64,000 nucleotides of DNA from an uncultured Acetatifactor sp. (GCA_910578185.1 CAJTPN010000001.1:73519-137518); one strand, 5' to 3'. Positions 17,292 to 26,018 are shown, numbered from the stretch's first letter. Notes: generated by a model not told the origin, from the letters alone. Program-made: numbers and translations.

Positions 17292-18977
17292 ATGCTGCAG
17301 AGTTTGCATGTAAAAAATCTGGCGCTTATGGAGGAAACCGAGGTGGAATTCGGCAGAGGACTGAATATCCTGACGGGAGAGACCGGTGCGGGAAAATCCC
17401 TGCTGATAGGGAGCGTGAATCTGGCTCTGGGAGGGAAATTTGAGAGAGAGATGCTGCGAAAGGGAGCGGACAGTGCGCTTGTGGAGCTTATTTTTATGAG
17501 CCCGGACGAAAGAGTGCGCAAGAAGCTGATCCAACTGGAACTGGAGCCGGAGGATGACGGTACGGTTATCATCAGCAGGAAAATGCAGGTGGGTAAGAGC
17601 GTCTACAAATTAAACGGGGAGACTGTCACGGCGCGGCAGGTGAAGGAACTTGCGGAATTGCTGATTGACATTCATGGACAACATGAACATCAATCTCTTT
17701 TAAACAAGAAAAAGCATATGGAGATACTGGACGCTTTTTGTGGGGAGGAATTTTTGCCGGTGGCAGAGAAAGTGGAAACCGCTTATAAAGAGTGCAGGGA
17801 GCTTCGCAGGAGGTTGGAAGAAGAGGCAATGGATGAGGAGGCCAAGGCAAAGGAACAGGCGTTGGCGGAATTTGAGCTGCAGGAGATAGAGCAGGCGAAG
17901 CTGATACCAGGAGAGGACGATGATCTGGAGCAGCGCTACAGGCTTATGGTGAACGGCAAAAAGATAACGGAAGGCCTTGCGGACAGCTATCAATATACAG
18001 GGAGCGATTTTGAGAACGGTGCAGGAAGTGCGGTAAGCAGGGCTTTGCGTGCATTGCGCAGTGTGTCCGGAATTGATCCCAGGCTGGAAGAACTGGAGGG
18101 GCAGTTGTCCGAGATCGATAATTTGCTGGCTGATTATAACAGGGATGTGGCGGAGTACATGGCCGACTGTGAATTTGACAGCGAGGATTTTGCAGCCGTG
18201 GAAGAGAGGCTTAATACCATCAATCATTTAAAGGGGAAATATGGGAATACCATAGAGGACGTGATGGCCTATGGGGAGGACCGTCAGAAACTTCTGGACA
18301 AGCTTACGGATTATGATGCCTATATGGAACAGTTGGAGGGAAAACTGGAAGCGGCGCAGAAACGTCTGGAGACTGCCTGCGGGAAACTCTCCAATATTCG
18401 CAGGAAGAATGCGGAGGTGCTTACCAAACAGCTGGTCAACGCGTTGGTGCATTTAAATTTTCTTACTGTGGAATTTGATATTGCGGTGAACAGGAGTCAG
18501 AACATTACCGGGAAAGGCTATGACGATGTGGAATTTTTGATTTCCACTAACCCTGGAGAAAGCCTGAAACCCCTGGGGCAAGTGGCCAGCGGCGGTGAAC
18601 TTTCCAGGATTATGCTGGCAATCAAGACGGTGCTGGCAGGAAAGGATTCCATAGACACTTTGATTTTTGATGAAATTGACACAGGTATCAGCGGAAGGAC
18701 GGCATGGAGGGTTTCAGAGCAGCTGGACACGGTGGCTCATGCCCATCAGGTACTTTGTATCACTCATCTGCCACAGATTGCGGCCATGGCGGACAGGCAT
18801 TTCGTGATTGAAAAAAGCAGTACGGAAGACAATACCATTACGGACATCCGTGTGCTTGAGGAAGGGGAAAGTCTTGGGGAGCTTGCAAGACTGCTGGGAA
18901 GCGATTCTCTCACGGAGGCAGCTTTGTCCAACGCAAGAGAAATGCGCGCACAGGCGGAGGAACACAAGAAGCTGTAG
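17292..18977 (+). CDS. recN: DNA repair protein RecN
   Basis: This 561-residue SMC-like ATPase acts in double-strand break repair. The Walker A is LTGETGAGKSLLIGS, the ABC signature is VASGGELSRIMLAIK and the Walker B is TLIFDEIDTGISG. Between them lie the two coiled-coil arms. Start MLQSLHVKNLALMEETEVEF is typical. It is the last gene of the operon that starts at 9702. The next gene has its own sporulation promoter. Confidence 0.96.
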   Translation: MLQSLHVKNLALMEETEVEFGRGLNILTGETGAGKSLLIGSVNLALGGKFEREMLRKGADSALVELIFMSPDERVRKKLIQLELEPEDDGTVIISRKMQVGKSVYKLNGETVTARQVKELAELLIDIHGQHEHQSLLNKKKHMEILDAFCGEEFLPVAEKVETAYKECRELRRRLEEEAMDEEAKAKEQALAEFELQEIEQAKLIPGEDDDLEQRYRLMVNGKKITEGLADSYQYTGSDFENGAGSAVSRALRALRSVSGIDPRLEELEGQLSEIDNLLADYNRDVAEYMADCEFDSEDFAAVEERLNTINHLKGKYGNTIEDVMAYGEDRQKLLDKLTDYDAYMEQLEGKLEAAQKRLETACGKLSNIRRKNAEVLTKQLVNALVHLNFLTVEFDIAVNRSQNITGKGYDDVEFLISTNPGESLKPLGQVASGGELSRIMLAIKTVLAGKDSIDTLIFDEIDTGISGRTAWRVSEQLDTVAHAHQVLCITHLPQIAAMADRHFVIEKSSTEDNTITDIRVLEEGESLGELARLLGSDSLTEAALSNAREMRAQAEEHKKL

Positions 18978-19023
18978 GGGCTTTTGACTTCTTTTGATTC
19001 CGGGACAGGTTTTGGATTTGCCA

Positions 19024-19052
19024 GAATGAAATAAAAAAAATATCACATACTA
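19024..19052 (+). promoter_or_regulatory. Sigma-G-like forespore promoter of spoIVB
   Basis: GAATG (19024-19028) fits the -35 GHATR and CATACTA (19046-19052) fits the -10 CATHHTA of sigma-G promoters. The spacer is 17 bases, one shorter than the usual 18. Transcription would begin near 19060, which rules out the ATG at 19055 as the spoIVB start. In Bacillus spoIVB is transcribed by sigma-F and sigma-G. Confidence 0.6.
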
Positions 19053-19090
19053 TTATGGACAACGAATACAGTGTGCAGGGAGTTTGTGAT

Positions 19091-20443
19091 ATGAGATGGC
19101 TTGGAAATCAAGGAGATGAGCTGAGAGAAGGGGCATGTGGAGAAATGGTTATCCTGTTGGATAACTGGAAAAAAAGACAGCGACGCCGCAAACGCTACCG
19201 CTTTTTTCTGCTCGTGGCATTGACAGTCAGCTGTATGGCGCTGGCTGGTTTGCTTTATTATTATATAGACAGCAGTATTCCTTCCGTAATCAATGTACGT
19301 GCGGGACAGGAACAATCTTTTCGCTTGGGGGTTCCGGCCACAGGGGAAATCATCAGCGTCAGTGAGCGGGGGACAAGTAATATTCCCCAAGGGGCTGTTA
19401 ACGTGGATTTGAGCAAGACAGTTACCATGAAGGCGGAAATGGAATCCAGTTATCAGATGCAGGTGAAGCTTTTTGGCTTTCTGTCATTTAAAAACATTAA
19501 TATCAGAGTAATTGAAGATCAGGAATTAATTCCCGTCGGGGCACCTGTGGGAATTTATGTGAAGACAGACGGCGTTTTGGTGGTGGGAACAGGAGAATTT
19601 CAGGGCAGCGATGGTGTCAGTTATTCTCCTGCCAAATATATCCTGAAATCCGGTGATTATATTCGCAGGGTGAATGGACAGGCGATTACGGAGAAGGACG
19701 AATTTATTGATTACGTAAAGGAAAGCAAAGGGAAAGAACTGCTTCTTGCCGTGGAGCGGGATGGGGAATTCATGGAGTTTAGAATTCTTCCTGCCCGCGA
19801 TGCAGCGGGGGATTACAAGATCGGCGTATGGGTTCGTGATAACGCCCAGGGAGTAGGAACCATGACTTATATTGACAGTAACGGGAATTTTGGCGCGCTT
19901 GGTCATGGTATAACCGATGTGGATACCAGCACATTGATGCATATGGAGGGTGGAACTCTTTACCAGACGGATATTGTGGAGATCCAGAAAGGATCTGCAG
20001 GGAATCCAGGTGAAATGACAGGAATGATCATTTATTCCAATGACCGCATTTTGGGAGAGATTACCGATAACAGCATTCGGGGAATCTTTGGCGTGTGTAA
20101 TCAGAAGGCTTTGGAGATGGGGGTGAGAGAAGCGCTGCCCATTGGTCTGAAGCAGGAAATTAGGCTGGGACCGGCTCAGATACTATGTACCGTTGATGGT
20201 ATGTCGAAATATTATGATGTGGAAATTACTGCCGTTCATCTTGACCATGATAACATTAACCGGGGCATAGAACTTACGGTGACAGATCCGAATCTGTTGA
20301 ACGTTACGGGAGGTATCGTTCAGGGCATGAGCGGCAGCCCCATTGTGCAAAATGGCAGATTTATCGGAGCCGTAACCCATGTGCTTGTCCAGGACAGCAC
20401 CAGAGGGTATGGGATTTTTATTGAGAATATGTTGGCCCATTAA
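19091..20443 (+). CDS. spoIVB: SpoIVB serine peptidase (stage IV sporulation protein B)
   Basis: This forespore-secreted serine protease of about 450 residues is the signal that triggers SpoIVFA/SpoIVFB processing of pro-sigma-K. It has an N-terminal membrane segment (after a basic RRRKRYR stretch), a PDZ domain (SGDYIRRVNGQAIT... LLLAVERDG) and an S55 peptidase domain. In that domain the His of LGHGITDVDT and the Ser of GGIVQGMSGSPIVQNG form the active site. The start at 19091 has CAGGGAG eight bases upstream and lies downstream of the predicted transcription start. Another ATG at 19145 is possible. Confidence 0.93.
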   Translation: MRWLGNQGDELREGACGEMVILLDNWKKRQRRRKRYRFFLLVALTVSCMALAGLLYYYIDSSIPSVINVRAGQEQSFRLGVPATGEIISVSERGTSNIPQGAVNVDLSKTVTMKAEMESSYQMQVKLFGFLSFKNINIRVIEDQELIPVGAPVGIYVKTDGVLVVGTGEFQGSDGVSYSPAKYILKSGDYIRRVNGQAITEKDEFIDYVKESKGKELLLAVERDGEFMEFRILPARDAAGDYKIGVWVRDNAQGVGTMTYIDSNGNFGALGHGITDVDTSTLMHMEGGTLYQTDIVEIQKGSAGNPGEMTGMIIYSNDRILGEITDNSIRGIFGVCNQKALEMGVREALPIGLKQEIRLGPAQILCTVDGMSKYYDVEITAVHLDHDNINRGIELTVTDPNLLNVTGGIVQGMSGSPIVQNGRFIGAVTHVLVQDSTRGYGIFIENMLAH

Positions 20444-20514
20444 GACTGGATTATAAATGCCGTTATTAAAAATATATTGATACTTGCCTGAGGGCGGGAA
20501 TAGAGGAGTATGAG

Positions 20515-21582
20515 ATGAGAGCATGGGTATTGCATGATATCGGGGATATCCGCATGGAGGAGACTGAGAGACCCCATCCGGGGCGGGGGGAGGTACTGTT
20601 ATCCGTGAAGGCGGCAGGTATCTGCGGTTCGGATATTCCGCGAATTTACACGACGGGAGCACATCGGCATCCGCTGATTCCGGGACATGAGTTTGCCGGA
20701 AGCGTTGAGGCGCTTGGAGAAGGCGTTGAGGCAGGATGGTTGGGAAAGTCAGTGGGCGTGTTTCCTCTGCTGCCATGCGGGCAGTGTCATCCCTGTCGGA
20801 ACAGGCAATATGAGATGTGCAGAAATTACAGCTATCTGGGTTCAAGGAAAAATGGCGGGTTTGCGGAATATGTGGCGGTACCTGTGGAGAACCTGATTGT
20901 TTTGCCCCAAGGCGTTTCTTTTGAGGAGGCGGCGATGCTGGAACCTATGGCCGTGGCTGTTCATGCCATGAGACGGATTCGCCTGAAGGAGGCAAATACG
21001 GTGGCGGTCTGTGGACTTGGGACCATAGGAATCATGCTGTTACAGTTTCTTATGGAGGCCTGGAAGACCCAGGGCTGTGGGACGGAAAATATTTATGTGA
21101 TAGGAAATAAAGAGTTTCAGAGACAACAGATTGTTAAGCTTGGGCTGCCGGAGTCCTGTTTTTGTGACGGCAGTCAACAGGACATGAGTAATTGGCTTAT
21201 GGAACGGACCAATGGGAGAGGAGCGGATCTGTTTTTTGAATGTGTGGGAAAGAACGAAACTCTAATGCAGGCGGTGGATAATACCGCCCCGGCGGGTCAG
21301 ATCTGCCTGGTGGGGAATCCGGCATCCAATATGCTGTTGGAGCAGAAGGTATACTGGAAGATTCTGCGCAATCAGCTTATGCTCACGGGCACCTGGAATT
21401 CGTCTTTTCTGCATGAGGAAACAGATGACTGGCATTATGTATTGGATCGGCTTTCATGGAATCAGGTGAAGCCTGACAGATTTATTACGCACAGGCTGGC
21501 GCTGGAAGAGCTTGAGCAGGGGTTACATATCATGCGGGATAAGCGGGAAGATTATGTGAAAATAATGGTGACAATGGATTAG
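20515..21582 (+). CDS. Zinc-dependent alcohol dehydrogenase, galactitol-1-phosphate 5-dehydrogenase-like
   Basis: This 355-residue medium-chain dehydrogenase closely resembles GatD. The segments GICGSDIPRIYTTGAH, PGHEFAG and LGSRKNGGFAEYV are shared with Escherichia coli GatD. The catalytic-zinc Cys/His and the four-Cys structural zinc loop (PCGQCHPCRNRQYEMC) are present, and the Rossmann motif CGLGTIGIM binds NAD(H). No PTS or other galactitol genes accompany it, so the substrate (a polyol phosphate or other sugar alcohol) is uncertain. It occupies the position after spoIVB where spo0A is usually found. Confidence 0.82.
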   Translation: MRAWVLHDIGDIRMEETERPHPGRGEVLLSVKAAGICGSDIPRIYTTGAHRHPLIPGHEFAGSVEALGEGVEAGWLGKSVGVFPLLPCGQCHPCRNRQYEMCRNYSYLGSRKNGGFAEYVAVPVENLIVLPQGVSFEEAAMLEPMAVAVHAMRRIRLKEANTVAVCGLGTIGIMLLQFLMEAWKTQGCGTENIYVIGNKEFQRQQIVKLGLPESCFCDGSQQDMSNWLMERTNGRGADLFFECVGKNETLMQAVDNTAPAGQICLVGNPASNMLLEQKVYWKILRNQLMLTGTWNSSFLHEETDDWHYVLDRLSWNQVKPDRFITHRLALEELEQGLHIMRDKREDYVKIMVTMD

Positions 21583-21755
21583 CAGCCAAAGCCCGCTTTG
21601 ATTTCAAGGTCATGTTCGATTGTTTACGATGGGACATGGCCTTTTGAAGCTGGCAGCTTGCATGGCATTTCTCTAATCGTTCTAACGGTTTGGATTCCCC
21701 CTTTGGTGAGTAATAGCTGCGTTTCAGCTTTCAGTATTATTCTCAGCAAAAAGGC

Positions 21756-21784
21756 TTGACACTGGAGAGTATAACTGCTATTAT
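21756..21784 (+). promoter_or_regulatory. Orphan near-consensus sigma-A promoter
   Basis: TTGACA (21756-21761) and TATTAT (21779-21784) are separated by exactly 17 bases. Only an 8-codon ORF (ATG at 21797) follows. Downstream are two hairpins, and the next gene, typA, is on the opposite strand and converges on this transcript. The likely product is a small RNA. Confidence 0.6.
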
Positions 21785-21811
21785 GGCTTTGATGTAATGA
21801 ATAAAAGGCCG

Positions 21812-21906
21812 CTGATAAATTAGCTTTTGTTGGAAGTGAATTTATCAGAGATTTAATTAAGATGGCAGTAGTTGAATGTGTCAGAGGCTTCTTTTTATTC
21901 TGAAGC
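21812..21906 (+). ncRNA. Possible small RNA with two hairpins
   Basis: CTGATAAATT (21812-21821) pairs perfectly with AATTTATCAG (21839-21848) around a 17-base loop. GCTTC (21887-21891) pairs with GAAGC (21902-21906). Both lie just downstream of the orphan promoter. There is no clear T-tract after the second hairpin, so the 3' end is unknown. It might instead be the inverted-repeat remnant of a mobile element. Confidence 0.35.
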
Positions 21907-22064
21907 AATAAATCTTACTTTCTATGTGTAATTATATTATGGTCATAATGGATTCCTTGAAAACAAACATTTAAATAGAGTGGGAAGGGTGTGAGCTTGT
22001 GTGATTTGAGGTTGCATGTTGTTATCCGCTGGGTTTGTGTTATCCGCAGGGATGGAAAAGATAT

Positions 22065-22094
22065 CAAAAACCCCCGCACAGGAGGCAGGGGTTT
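22065..22094 (-). terminator. Rho-independent terminator of typA
   Basis: Read on the minus strand, AAACCCC-TGC pairs with GC-GGGGGTTT and is followed by TTTTTGATAT. It lies ten bases beyond the typA stop, the expected position for an intrinsic terminator. Confidence 0.8.
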
Positions 22095-22103
22095 GGGGAA
22101 ATA

Positions 22104-23936
22104 TCACTTTCGAGCTGCAGCGCGCTTCCGCATGGTAGGATCCAGGATTTTCTTGCGGATCCGCAGGTTTGTCGGAGTGACTTCCAACAGTTCGTCCGTG
22201 TCAATGAAGTCCAGACATTGTTCTAGGGAGAGGACTCTGGGCGGTACAAGCCGGAGTGCTTCGTCTGCACTGGAAGAGCGGGTGTTTGTCAGCTGCTTTT
22301 TCTTGCATACGTTTACCTCGATGTCTTCGCTTCGACCGGTCTGACCAACCACCATTCCGGCGTATACCCGTTCTCCCGGACCGATAAACAATGTGCCTCG
22401 TTCCTGAGCATTGAATAAACCGTATGTGATTGCCTCGCCTGCTTCAAAAGCGATAAGAGACCCCTGTCTTCTGTACTGAATATCGCCCTTATAAGGGACA
22501 TATCCGTCAAATACGGTGTTCATAATGCCATTGCCTTTCGTATCTGTCATAAATTCTCCGCGATAACCAATCAGGCCTCTGGCAGGAATGGAAAATTCCA
22601 GACGGGTATAGGTACCGCCTGAGATGGTGCCCATGTTTTGCAGTTCTCCTTTTCTCTGACCAAGCTTCTCAATGACGGAACCGGCAAATTCGCTGGGAAC
22701 ATCAATATAGGCAAGCTCCATAGGTTCCGTGGCTTTGCCGTTTTCATCCGTGTGATAGAGCACTTCCGCTTTGCTGACTGCAAATTCATAGCCTTCCCGG
22801 CGCATATTTTCAATCAGGACGGATAAGTGAAGTTCGCCTCGGCCGGAAACCTTGAAACATTCGGTGGTGTCGGTATCTTCCACTCTCAGAGATACGTCTG
22901 TGTTTAGCTCACGGAATAATCGATCTCTAATGTGGCGGCTGGTGACATATTTCCCTTCCTGACCTGCCAAAGGAGAGTCGTTTACCATAAACTGCATGGC
23001 TATGGTGGGCTCACTGATTTTCTGGAACGGAATGGGCAGAATGGAATCAGGGGAACACAGGGTATCTCCGATTCGGATATCCGCAATTCCTGAGATTGCA
23101 ACGATGGAACCAATGCCCGCTTCTTTCACTTCCGCTTTATTCAGTCCGTCAAATTCGTAAAGCTTGCTCACTTTTACTTTCAGTTGTTTGTCTGGCTCAT
23201 GGTGGTTGCAGATGATGACCTCCTGATTTACGCGGATTACGCCGTTTTCAACTTTTCCCACGCCAATGCGTCCCACGTATTCATTGTAATCTATGGTGCT
23301 GATAAGCACCTGGGTGCCTGCTTCCGGATCACCTACAGGTGCGGGGATATAATTCAGTATGGTTTCAAACAGCGGCTCCATACTGGTGCCGGTCTTTGCG
23401 GAATCCATGGAGGCGACTCCCGTCTTTGCGGAAGCATAGACAAAAGGGCAGTCCAGCTGTGCATCATCGGCGTCCAGTTCCAGGAACAGTTCCAGGACTT
23501 CATCCACAACTTCGTCAGGTCTGGCTTCCGGGCGGTCGATCTTATTGATGCAGACAATCACGGGCAGTTTTAATTCCAATGCTTTTCTGAGCACAAACTT
23601 TGTCTGAGGCATGGCGCCCTCAAAGGCATCTACCACCAGGATAACGCCGTCCACCATCTTCAGGACTCGCTCAACCTCGCCGCCGAAATCGGCATGTCCG
23701 GGTGTATCTATAATATTAATTTTGGTATCCTTATACATGACAGCGGTATTTTTGGATAGAATGGTTATGCCGCGTTCCCGTTCTATATCATTGGAATCCA
23801 TGACTCGTTCGGCTACGTCCTGGCCCTCTCGGAATACGCCGCTTTGCTTTAACAATTCATCCACCAGAGTGGTTTTGCCGTGATCGACGTGAGCGATAAT
23901 GGCTACATTTCTTATATTTTCTCTTTTTTGCTTCAT
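22104..23936 (-). CDS. typA: Translational GTPase TypA/BipA
   Basis: This 610-residue ribosome-associated GTPase supports 50S assembly and stress or cold adaptation. G1 is IAHVDHGKTTLVDELLKQ, G3 is DTPGHADFGGEV and G4 is NKIDRPEARP. The domains III and V-like region (GRGELHLSVLIENMRREGYE) and the TypA-specific C-terminal domain (ARGLIGYRGEFMTDTKG) follow. Length and motifs are normal. It is monocistronic, with its own promoter and terminator. Confidence 0.97.
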   Translation of the reverse strand: MKQKRENIRNVAIIAHVDHGKTTLVDELLKQSGVFREGQDVAERVMDSNDIERERGITILSKNTAVMYKDTKINIIDTPGHADFGGEVERVLKMVDGVILVVDAFEGAMPQTKFVLRKALELKLPVIVCINKIDRPEARPDEVVDEVLELFLELDADDAQLDCPFVYASAKTGVASMDSAKTGTSMEPLFETILNYIPAPVGDPEAGTQVLISTIDYNEYVGRIGVGKVENGVIRVNQEVIICNHHEPDKQLKVKVSKLYEFDGLNKAEVKEAGIGSIVAISGIADIRIGDTLCSPDSILPIPFQKISEPTIAMQFMVNDSPLAGQEGKYVTSRHIRDRLFRELNTDVSLRVEDTDTTECFKVSGRGELHLSVLIENMRREGYEFAVSKAEVLYHTDENGKATEPMELAYIDVPSEFAGSVIEKLGQRKGELQNMGTISGGTYTRLEFSIPARGLIGYRGEFMTDTKGNGIMNTVFDGYVPYKGDIQYRRQGSLIAFEAGEAITYGLFNAQERGTLFIGPGERVYAGMVVGQTGRSEDIEVNVCKKKQLTNTRSSSADEALRLVPPRVLSLEQCLDFIDTDELLEVTPTNLRIRKKILDPTMRKRAAARK

Positions 23937-24267
23937 ATGGAATCATACCTTTCTAAATTTGCTTTCCCTGTCAAAAAAATATCGACAAAAGAGTATTTAA
24001 TTCGTTTGTTTAAAAACTGTTATAGTATAGCACTATTTGCCATGCGGCGCAAGGTTTATATAAAGTTTATGGAAAAATATATACTGAAAGTCATAGGAAA
24101 AATGTTGAAAAAAAGCGCATGAATTAAAAAGATTGACGAACTGCGCGGTGAGAAATTGTACTAAAAAGACTGATTTTATTGTATAAATAGTAGTATCCAT
24201 CCGAAAGGAAATTATCCTGGCGGGGGTGTTACCGGAAAAAGTCTTAGAACAAGAAGGGAGAACGAAG
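23937..24267. other. Divergent intergenic region between typA and the SSB-like gene
   Basis: This AT-rich region holds the typA promoter on the minus strand (24024-24052). For the plus strand a TTGACG at about 24134 with TGTACT 18 bases further on is only a weak candidate. A TATAAA near 24182 lacks a good -35. No coding signal is convincing. Confidence 0.4.
24024..24052 (-). promoter_or_regulatory. Sigma-A promoter of typA
   Basis: On the minus strand TTGCGC (24052-24047) and TATACT (24029-24024) are 17 bases apart. The predicted leader to the typA ATG is about 80 bases. Confidence 0.5.
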
Positions 24268-24906
24268 ATGACAGATAAGGTAATTGAAAACAATCAGGTA
24301 ACGGTTATGGGAGAGATCGTCAGCGGTTTCAGCTATAGCCATGAGATTTTTGGGGAAGGGTTTTACATGATGGACGTGCGCTGTAAACGTCTCAGCGAAA
24401 GTTATGACATAATTCCGATTATGGTTTCGGAGCGGCTGATGGATGTGACGGCGGATTATACGGGGGAATTGATCTGTGTCAATGGGCAGTTCCGTTCCTA
24501 TAATCGTCATGAGGAGCGAAAAAACAGACTGGTGCTTTCGGTTTTTGCCAGAGAGGTGAGCTTTGTTGAGGAGATGGAAGAAAGTTCCAAGACAAATCAG
24601 ATTTTTCTGGATGGTTATATCTGTAAGGAACCTATTTACAGGAAGACACCTCTGGGAAGAGAAATTGCGGATCTGCTGCTGGCCGTAAACCGTCCCTATG
24701 GAAAATCTGACTACATACCTTGTATCTGTTGGGGAAGAAATGCACGTTATGCCAATAACTTTAAGGTTGGGGAGCGCTGCGTTGTGTGGGGAAGAATACA
24801 GAGCAGGGAGTATATGAAGAAGCTGGACGAAGAGAATGTGGAGAGAAGGGTGGCTTTTGAAGTTTCCGTCAGCAAGTTGGAATTGATAGAGGATGGAGCC
24901 GTGTGA
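24268..24906 (+). CDS. SSB-like protein with two OB-type segments
   Basis: This protein of about 212 residues starts after GAAGGGAGAACG. The second half resembles a single-stranded-DNA-binding OB fold: NQIFLDGYICKEPIYRKTPLGREI, then LLAVNRPYGKSDYIPCICWG with the typical SSB W-G pattern, and VGERCVVWGRIQSREY. The first half (NQVTVMGEIVSGFSYSHE... YTGELICVNGQFRSYN) appears to be a diverged copy of the same fold. No acidic DDIPF-like C-terminal tail is present, so it is probably not the replicative SSB. It may act in recombination or competence, but no neighbour clarifies this. Confidence 0.7.
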   Translation: MTDKVIENNQVTVMGEIVSGFSYSHEIFGEGFYMMDVRCKRLSESYDIIPIMVSERLMDVTADYTGELICVNGQFRSYNRHEERKNRLVLSVFAREVSFVEEMEESSKTNQIFLDGYICKEPIYRKTPLGREIADLLLAVNRPYGKSDYIPCICWGRNARYANNFKVGERCVVWGRIQSREYMKKLDEENVERRVAFEVSVSKLELIEDGAV

Positions 24907-25024
24907 ACGTTTGTTGTGTAACGGTGAAATTTTTCGGTTAAACTATATATCATAGAGAACTTGATGTCCTTGATTGTTATATAATCCTACAGGGGCTGTG
25001 TTAATGCTTTCGGCGTTTTTATGT

Positions 25025-25053
25025 TTGCCAAATTTGGGAAAATATGGTATTGT
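25025..25053 (+). promoter_or_regulatory. Sigma-A promoter upstream of the adenosyltransferase gene
   Basis: TTGCCA (25025-25030) and TATTGT (25048-25053) are separated by 17 bases, about 110 bases upstream of the start codon at 25166. Confidence 0.45.
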
Positions 25054-25165
25054 AAAAAGAAAGTATATACGGATGGGGATTATTCGGGATTGACGTATAA
25101 AGGTGCCTGACAACGGTACGGACGGCAACCGGTATTTTACCATTTGAGATGAAATGAGGTGCGGT

Positions 25166-25669
25166 ATGGCAAAGGGTTTGGTATATATTTATGCCGGGGA
25201 TGGGCGGGGCAAATCGCCGGCGGCGCTGGGCAGGGCACTGCAGGCTGCAATGGAGGGGCGGAATGTAGTGATCATTCAATTCCTTAAGGGGAAAGGATTG
25301 GGGGATTCGGATTTTCTGTGCAGGATGGAACCGGAGATTAAGCTGTTTCGCTTTGAAAAATCTGATGGAAATTATGAGGCGCTTTCGGAAGGGAAAAAGC
25401 AGGAGGAGATAATCAATATCAGGAACGGAATGAATTTTGCCAAAAAGGTTCTGGCCACCGGAGAGTGCGATTTGTTGATACTGGATGAAGTACTGGGACT
25501 GGTGGAAAAAGAGATTATATCCGTGGATGATTTAAAGAATATGTTGGAGTGTCGGGAAGATACCAGTATTATTCTGACAGGTATTAAGCTTGACGATGAG
25601 ATTTGCTGTCTGGCGGATGAGGTATCAAAAATCGACACGGTAAAGTGTGCCGTTGACACCCGGGCATAA
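25166..25669 (+). CDS. CobA/BtuR-family corrinoid adenosyltransferase-like ATPase
   Basis: This 167-residue P-loop protein has YIYAGDGRGKSPAALGRALQA where the family usually has GDGKGKTTAA. The other family marks are FLKGKGLGDS, DLLILDEVLGLVE (Walker B-like) and ILTGI. CobA/BtuR enzymes transfer adenosyl from ATP to cob(I)alamin-type corrinoids. No cobalamin genes lie nearby. The Pro after the P-loop Ser is unusual, so catalytic activity is uncertain. The ATG at 25166 follows GAGGTG. Confidence 0.75.
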   Translation: MAKGLVYIYAGDGRGKSPAALGRALQAAMEGRNVVIIQFLKGKGLGDSDFLCRMEPEIKLFRFEKSDGNYEALSEGKKQEEIINIRNGMNFAKKVLATGECDLLILDEVLGLVEKEIISVDDLKNMLECREDTSIILTGIKLDDEICCLADEVSKIDTVKCAVDTRA

Positions 25670-25746
25670 CTTGGAAAACGCATTTTCAATGCCGTGACGG
25701 AATGGAATTTTTGCCGGCACTTTTGCAGTAAATTTCATGTTTGGGA

Positions 25747-25775
25747 TTGACAGCATTTATATATGATGCTATGAT
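25747..25775 (+). promoter_or_regulatory. Sigma-A promoter of dapAB-fbp
   Basis: TTGACA (25747-25752) and TATGAT (25770-25775) are spaced by 17 bases, a near-perfect sigma-A promoter. The start point falls just before the riboswitch aptamer. Confidence 0.8.
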
Positions 25776-25798
25776 TCAAGTAAGAAATAAATATGGGA

Positions 25799-25961
25799 GA
25801 TAGAGGTTGCGTTATTCAGGAGTACCCTTTTTGATGCGGCAGGCGCAGGGGACGGGAGGGAAAAGGGAAATACGCCGAAAGAGGAGATATCCTGTGGATC
25901 GAATCTTGGGCATACGGTTAAGAGCCGTGTGACTGTCATTCGTTTTGGATGGGGCGCTATC
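25799..25961 (+). promoter_or_regulatory. Lysine riboswitch (L box)
   Basis: The conserved core blocks appear in order: GATAGAGGTTGCGTT then AGGAGTA, GGGAAAAGGG, GCCGAAAGAGGAG, a CCTGTGG region, CTTGGGCATACGGTTAAG, GTGACTGTC and the closing CGCTATC. The 5' GATAG (25799-25803) pairs with CTATC (25957-25961) as helix P1, as in Bacillus subtilis lysC. Bound lysine would stabilise P1 and allow the following terminator to form, turning off dapA. Confidence 0.93.
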
Positions 25962-25985
25962 GGGTACATATCCAGTTTGATTGAT

Positions 25986-26018
25986 TCGCCGGCGCTTTTG
26001 TGTCGGCGATATTTTTTC
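25986..26018 (+). terminator. Riboswitch expression-platform terminator
   Basis: TCGCCGGCGC (25986-25995) pairs with GTGTCGGCGA (26000-26009) around a TTTT loop, with two G-T wobbles, followed by TATTTTTTCG. This is a strong intrinsic terminator between aptamer and dapA. Confidence 0.88.

Larger units (their letters stand above)
21583..22103. other. Noncoding stretch between the GatD-like gene and typA
   Basis: No convincing protein gene is present. An imperfect 12-bp stem (AAGGTCATGTTC at 21607 with GGACATGGCCTT near 21633) follows the dehydrogenase but lacks a T-tract. Further on are an orphan sigma-A-type promoter (21756-21784), two hairpins and, at the far end, the typA terminator. A minus-strand open frame of 94 codons (21624-21908) has no recognisable family. 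Confidence 0.5.

Noticed and set aside
21624..21908. Minus-strand frame of 94 codons in the intergenic region
   Set aside because: There is no ribosome site of note, no family resemblance, and it overlaps an apparent promoter and hairpins on the other strand.
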